A DNA stretch of 64,000 nucleotides, taken from positions 9,607 to 73,606 of the forward strand of contig MNCI01001062.1 in assembly GCA_015680685.1 (NCBI GenBank), read 5' to 3'. Positions 58,806 through 64,000 of the stretch are shown piece after piece. Source of the DNA: Gnetum montanum (lineage: Eukaryota > Streptophyta > Gnetopsida > Gnetales > Gnetaceae). The first letter of the stretch is position 1, and each line of letters begins with the position of its first letter. The translations under genes and the position numbers were made by a program. Below the pieces are notes generated by a model that saw only the letters and a program-made list of their open reading frames with translations, made no database searches and was not told where the DNA came from.

Positions 58806-59706
58806 TAATGAGTGGCAAGGTACCCTTATGCTCAACCATACAAATCACAAAGCGTTCACAGGCGATCTGGTCAAATTCCTCAAACTCTATAGTTTTCCAA
58901 TGAACTAGTTCTCTAGGAAGTAAACTGGGCATTGAGAATGTTTGTTGTCTTTCCAACTATACTTGTGAAGCTCAAGGGTATGGTTTAAGTGTAACTGAGG
59001 CACATGATTTTAATCATTTTATATTTTATGATTTTGGTGCTTAAAATAAACAAGATAAAGAATAAACTAATTTAATGTTTACTTTAATCTAATGGGCTCA
59101 CTATTGTTTAACTAGTTCTAACATAAGTGTTTGGTCCCACTTGCCGTACACATCTTGAACACATATAACATTGTTGGGTTACCAAGCATTAAGGGCTACT
59201 AGAATTACTAACGTCATACACATGCTCAAAGTGGTCATACTTATGTGTTTACTTAATTGCTATTTAACTTATCTTACTTAATTAACTTAATTACTAAGGA
59301 GCATTGAATAAATAACTAAAAACATTAAATGCATGAATAAACATTTAAGCTATCCAGAATGTTGCAAGGTTTATTAAGAAGCTTGTCTTTATTGCCACAC
59401 ACACTATTATGCTTAGGTACAACAATGCTTGAATAAAGATTCATACACAATAACTTTTTTGATGGGCACTCGGGAAAATATTCTAACTTTTGAATATAAA
59501 AACTGTAAGAGCTTAGCTACTACTATGATAAGATGATGCCTAAACATGGCAAGTTAGCACATATTTATAGGCAAGAATAGACCCTGCATCAACGGGCCCA
59601 CGTCAATTCATCAAATGATGTATTGATGGGGCCTATTTGACGTGGCCTAGTCAACAAGGCCTAATCGATGAGGCCTTGTTAACACAACCAATCCATGACT
59701 CATCAT
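58806..59706 (-). repeat. Element E 3' LTR
   Basis: 901 bp. Starts TAATGAGTGGCAAGGTACCC (D's LTR starts TGATGAGTGG) and ends CTCATCA. TATA box TATAAATA on minus at 59562-59569. The U3 end (about 59590-59690) is dense in GTCAA/TTGAC and AGGCCT words. Confidence 0.8.
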
Positions 59707-59949
59707 ACCCCCATGACTAAGTGAAAACTCGTCCTCAAGTTCTTTACACAATTGAAAAGGTATGGGATTATTGACTAGCACATGACACACCAAGACTACA
59801 TGACAAAACTGAGTGCCTAGGTGTACAGATCAATAAAATTACAAATTGTGATGTTCGCGAGACAAAATTGAACACCAAACAAAATTTGGACAACATGTCC
59901 TCTGATGGCATGAAGACAATTGCAAGATTACATAGTCCCAGGAAGTGGA

Positions 59950-62830
59950 GGCTCCTGAGGCTTCGATGGACCTTCTGCAGCTTTAAGCACATGCGGCAGT
60001 TGAGGCTATTGTGGCTATCTAGCTACTACTACAACTTCTAGTGGTAGACAAAAAACATCTAGCAATGCTTTCATTTTCTCCTTCTTACTCATGGGATCGT
60101 GCACCGTCCACGCAACTTCACCAATGTGGGCTAGAATGGGCACATCCCAAGAACAGGGAACTGCTGGGAACAGCTCCTTATCATTGATGAACCAAGTGGT
60201 AATTTTTTACACTCGATGTCGAAAGTCTTGATTGCATTTTGTAGCTCATAATAATCATTTTTTCTCCTAGCTAGGCTCTTGATAGTTGATCATTGATCAA
60301 TGAATCGTGCCTTGAGAACTTTGAGTTCAGTGTTTGCCATCTCAAGCTTTTGCTTCGTGTCCTTGTGGTGCTTGAATTTAGCCTCGTACAGCAAGTATGA
60401 GTTGGCCACCTTCTTTTCAAGTTACAACCATGATCATCCAATAGTTAGCTTTGCCAGATTTGCATATTGGAGATTGGCCAATTCCAAATACTCTATCATC
60501 TCTTCGATTTGTAACTCCTTCATGTAGATCTTCGCTTTGTTGTAGGCATCTATCCCATCAATGATAGGCTGCCACACTTCTCTTCTTTACTAGAGTTGTT
60601 GAAGGGGTCTCATTTAGTTTTGCCTTAACCACTTGAATATGCTTTTCATTCGCCTCCTTCCGCAAGCTAACCTAGTCTCTATAGTGATTCTTGACTCTCT
60701 CAAATTTGAGAGCCTTATTTTTCTATGTGGTAATTTCAATGGTAGATTTCTATTGTGATTTTCCGCATGGACTTCCTCCATAGAGAAATTATGATTTTCT
60801 ATTGCCAATCTCCTCAATTCTGTATTCACTTTGGTTAGCTGCTCTTACTGTTGATGGATGAATTCTTACATTTATTATTATTATTTTTTTGCATTAACAT
60901 TTCGCAAGTGATGGTTTTTTGTAGTCAATGTTTCATTTTCCTAGTGCATTTGAACCAAGTCCTTTTGAACTGAATAGGTCTTTGCTTTGACTATATGTTG
61001 GTTAAAGATAGATGTTACCATTCCCTCCTTAACTTGTTTTAATTGTTCCTAAAGCTGCTAAAAAGCTTCATCTCTTGTTATTATAGGGTTAAGGATTGTG
61101 GGATCAATAAAGTAGGCATGCAATTTAGCAACCTTTGTGGCCAAGCATTGTTTTTGTGCTTGAGCCATTTTAAGTTGTGCTTCCAGGATGATACATTTGT
61201 CGTTTGTTTCAAGCAACTCTAATTGGATTGCAATAATGCTATCTAAAAAATCAAAGATGTCTAGAACTGATTACTTGGTCCCCACTAGTCGATCCAGCAA
61301 CTCTTTATGCTAGGTTGCACTCAATATTTTGTTGAAAGTTGCTATGAATGTATGCACATATCTAAGTGCAGAAATGTTTGATACAAATGTCATAGGTGTG
61401 TTTAATGCCTCAGCGATTCGATCGGCAACCACTTCTATAGTTGTCTCCTATCCTTGGTGCTACATCATTAGTACAATTGCCCCCTTGCCCTCCTCCAAGT
61501 GCACCAAAAAGGAGGAAACATTCCTAGATATTTCTAGGAATATATGGTGTTGAGAAAGAGACACCATCACCTCTCGTGCACTGGGATTTGATCTTGCAGG
61601 TAGCTACATTCAATGGGCCAAAAATATTGGTCCACCTCCCTCCATCTGACTAATTGTTCAAGCCACTTCATTAAAGTGACTCATTACAAGTCAATACATA
61701 GATGGATCTCCACCACTCATTCCTGCTCACTACTCCTACTATTGCAAGAGCTGCTTACGAATTTTACATAGGCACTCAATGGTAGTGTGGGCTTCTGATG
61801 TTGTTTCCTAAGTAGGTGGTGGAGGTGGCAGTTGCTACTCCTCTTCTTTAGACATGGTAGGCATCTCGTCCTTCATCATTTTAGACCAAGAGGTAATAGG
61901 AGTATGCTTGATTATGTCATTTGCGTAGTGAACTATCCCTACCCTTTTACAAAGTTTTCTGATAAGGCATGGAAAGGGAAAGGTTTTCCTTCCATGTTCA
62001 TGCTCTTTAAAATACTTTTCTATCTTAAAATAGATTAGTTATGGAAGGTTTGCTGGAAGTTTTCTACTTAGAGCAACACATGGTAGGGTGGAGAAGGCAG
62101 TCACCTTACTAGGCCTCGCCATCAAATTGAGGTGATAGGCTGCTATCTTGAAGTATATGTGCTTCGTCTGTGTGAGCACACCAAACTCCTTACAGTCAAC
62201 CCTGTAACACTACTAAGTCCACTCCTTTTTCACCTCTAGATCAACTTGCATAGATAATTTTGCTAGTTGTGTTCTAGAATTAGGCAACCCAAGAGCCTAC
62301 ACGATGGCTTCAACCAAGTAGGACACCTAAATGTCCTTGATTTTCATAGTGGAATATGCCCTTCTATTATTCCAGAGAAGGTACGTCTGTCCCATGTACC
62401 ACTTCCCATTGGAAGTGATTATTGGCCATATGGGAGAGGTTTGCAACCATGTCTTTACCTATGTTGGAGCATGCTCTAAGAATGGCCTGAAGTTCAGTTC
62501 TTGAAGAACTAAGCATTGGACATCACGGTGCTTGATTGTGTCAAGGTAGGCTTGTGTTAGTGTGACTTCATCTCTCGATACAAGCCCTAGTGCCTTTCCT
62601 AGCTACAATTGTTTTGTTGCAACCTCTTCCTCATGAATTTATCAAAAAAATTCCACTTCGAGCTCCTCCCAAAGAGGTCCTGTTGCATGGGTTTCTTCTA
62701 CATATTTTTGGGCTTATTCTTGCTGACGCCTTCTAGCTCTAGGTCATTTCTCCCTTTGTTGAGATGGTCCTCCCTCCTGCGGTCATTTCGATCTTGGTGC
62801 CATCTGTAATCACAACATGACCATGGGTTA
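59950..62830 (-). pseudogene. Degenerate accessory reading frame of element E (coiled-coil rich)
   Basis: Minus-strand translation starts near 62805 with MAPRSK and a TGA. Further on come RDEVTLTQAYLDTIKHRDVQ, LNFRPFLEHAPT and WPIITSNGKWYMGQTYLL, reminiscent of the plant-transposon-protein family. From about 61500 to 60300 it is rich in Lys/Glu heptad-like text (ALKFERVKNHYRD; LRKEANEKHIQVVKAKLNE). Stops are frequent. It occupies the position after IN where Athila elements carry an extra (env-like position) frame. Family assignment is tentative. Confidence 0.5.
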
Positions 62831-64000
62831 GCAATTATTGTGTAACATGAAACAATTGGGATATATTATCTCATTAGAAAAGTTACACCTGGCTAAGTTG
62901 TGATTATGGCTAATTTGATCAATTTTAATTATTAATGTATTTGTATTTTAATGTTAATAAGTGATTATGGTCATACCAAAGGTTGTTGAAGGGGTCAAAG
63001 TCTCAAAAATTGATGGTTTAATATCATTGTATTCATTAATCCTTTGGGGGAGTTAGAAATTGTTTTTGAAAAATTCTCATTAGAAACGTTAAGGTTTGTA
63101 GCCCCCACAACTAAGAGCCTACCTCTGGTAGCTACAAGATTGAAGAATGGAGTGATTTGGACAAACAGTTTGAAAGTTATGACTTTGGAAGGTTTTGGGC
63201 TTTGAAAAATGGCAAAAACTCCTCTCTTTTTGTGTAGAAAATGATAAAAATTTCAAAGTGTTTGGCAATATTTATATATTTTTTACAATGCATTGACAGG
63301 GTCAGCTGCATTAGCTAAGCCTAGTTGACGCAGTTAGTGATCACCTTTGACTTTGAAAAACTTTGAAAATACAAGGAGTTTTTGAGTGAAATGGATGTTC
63401 GATGAAAGCCCAAAAAGCCACGAATATGATGAAAATAGCCAAAGAGAGTGTTGGAGTTTATAAAATTCAAAAAAGGATAGGAGAATGAAGTTTTATGAAA
63501 TTTTAAGGAGCACAAAGTTGGATGCACAATGGGGCATGCAAAAGATATGATTGTAGTTATCTCTAAAGTAAAAAGCTAACTATCCAAACCAAGAGATATG
63601 CAAGTGGGTCCTCCCCATAGCAATCACATACCCTTTTTGCCCTTGCATAACCTTAACTAAGGAGTATGTGGGCCCCATAGTCGATTAATAGTTATGAAAA
63701 GTTAAGGACCAACCAAGAGGAATCTATCCAAGAATTCCAACACATCAAACTAAGACATTGAGCATAACATGGAAATTAGCTGTGAGGTGAGGTACGAGCA
63801 GCATAGATGAATGATGGAGAAGGTGGAATGGAATCCTAAATTGAGGTCATAAGAAGTACCTTGTGCATTTTGTGTTTAAAATGACCTGAGAAGATCCATT
63901 CTTAGTCCAGATCAAAACCAACTACTTTCAATGACTTCACATCGTCATTCTAAGATCAATCCATCCCCTCAAGACACAAGAGTGCTCCCACAAAACAACC
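62831..64000 (-). other. Element E noncoding region, homologous to element D 3' region
   Basis: Matches D 15866-16930 in blocks, for example ATGCAAGTGGGTCCTCCCC at 63599-63617 and 16215-16233. It is AT-rich with no coding capacity. A GTTGACGCAGTTA-type word cluster occurs near 63290-63345. Confidence 0.6.

Larger units (their letters stand above)
58806..64000 (-). mobile_element. Element E: Athila-like retrotransposon, 3' part, runs off the window
   Basis: The 3' LTR is followed inward (rightward) by sequence matching element D's 3' region: TACCCCCATGA next to the LTR, and blocks at about 62807-62860 and 63595-64000. Between these E holds a degenerate accessory frame of about 2.8 kb that D lacks. 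RT, IN and the 5' LTR must lie beyond 64000, so the target duplication cannot be checked. Confidence 0.8.

Overview
This is a stretch of nuclear DNA from a seed plant with a large, repeat-rich genome. The evidence is two intron-bearing plant nuclear genes, a splicing factor with a 5.1 kb first intron and a chloroplast RNA-binding protein, separated by about 42 kb that is mostly nested LTR retrotransposons. Long introns and old nested elements would suit a gymnosperm, but the sequence alone does not settle the species. There is an assembly gap (run of N) at 24715-25068.

Layout. 1-1830: decayed LINE (RT tail and zf-RVT domain, + strand). 3247-12236 (+): PRP4/LACHESIS homologue in six exons, 567 aa, with a copia-like LTR inside intron 1. 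12237-14618: AT-rich spacer. 14619-52158: three LTR retrotransposons nested like Russian dolls, all sense on the minus strand. The outermost (D, Athila-type Ty3/gypsy, LTRs 14619-15515 and 51291-52158) was hit by C (Tat-type, LTRs 22705-24464 and 48416-50141, target duplication ACATG). C was in turn hit by B (Tat-type, LTRs 31433-32309 and 46995-48294, target duplication TTGGG). 52164-53566 (+): 5' fragment of another Athila-like element (F1). 54562-56188 (-): chloroplast ribonucleoprotein in four exons, 313 aa. 57100-58805 (+): second Athila-like 5' fragment (F2), itself hit by element E (58806 to the window end, minus sense). Two tRNA-derived SINE candidates lie near 53.7 and 57.0 kb.

Three things stand out. 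(1) Element B carries, on the opposite strand between protease and reverse transcriptase, a seven-exon gene with GT-AG introns. It has a degenerate NLI/HAD-phosphatase-like domain, a plant-transposon-protein-like region and a coiled coil. The last exon of a homologous gene survives at the matching place in C. (2) Tat elements B and C hold arrays of about 25 bp repeats at fixed places: after PR and after IN in both, and before RT in B (C's equivalent segment is deleted). The repeats share an AGTTTA leader followed by short complementary arms around a 6-base loop, and the arm sequences change in a compensatory way. (3) In five LTR families in this window, the U3 region upstream of the TATA box is filled with a family-specific short palindrome-like word (AGACGTCT, GATATC, CACGCT/AGCGTG, GCGTATACGC, GTCAA/TTGAC).

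How the parts relate. The two cellular genes are unrelated neighbours (spliceosome and chloroplast RNA metabolism). Everything between them is mobile DNA whose frames are interrupted mainly by stops that single C-to-T-type transitions would explain, as expected for silenced, methylated copies.
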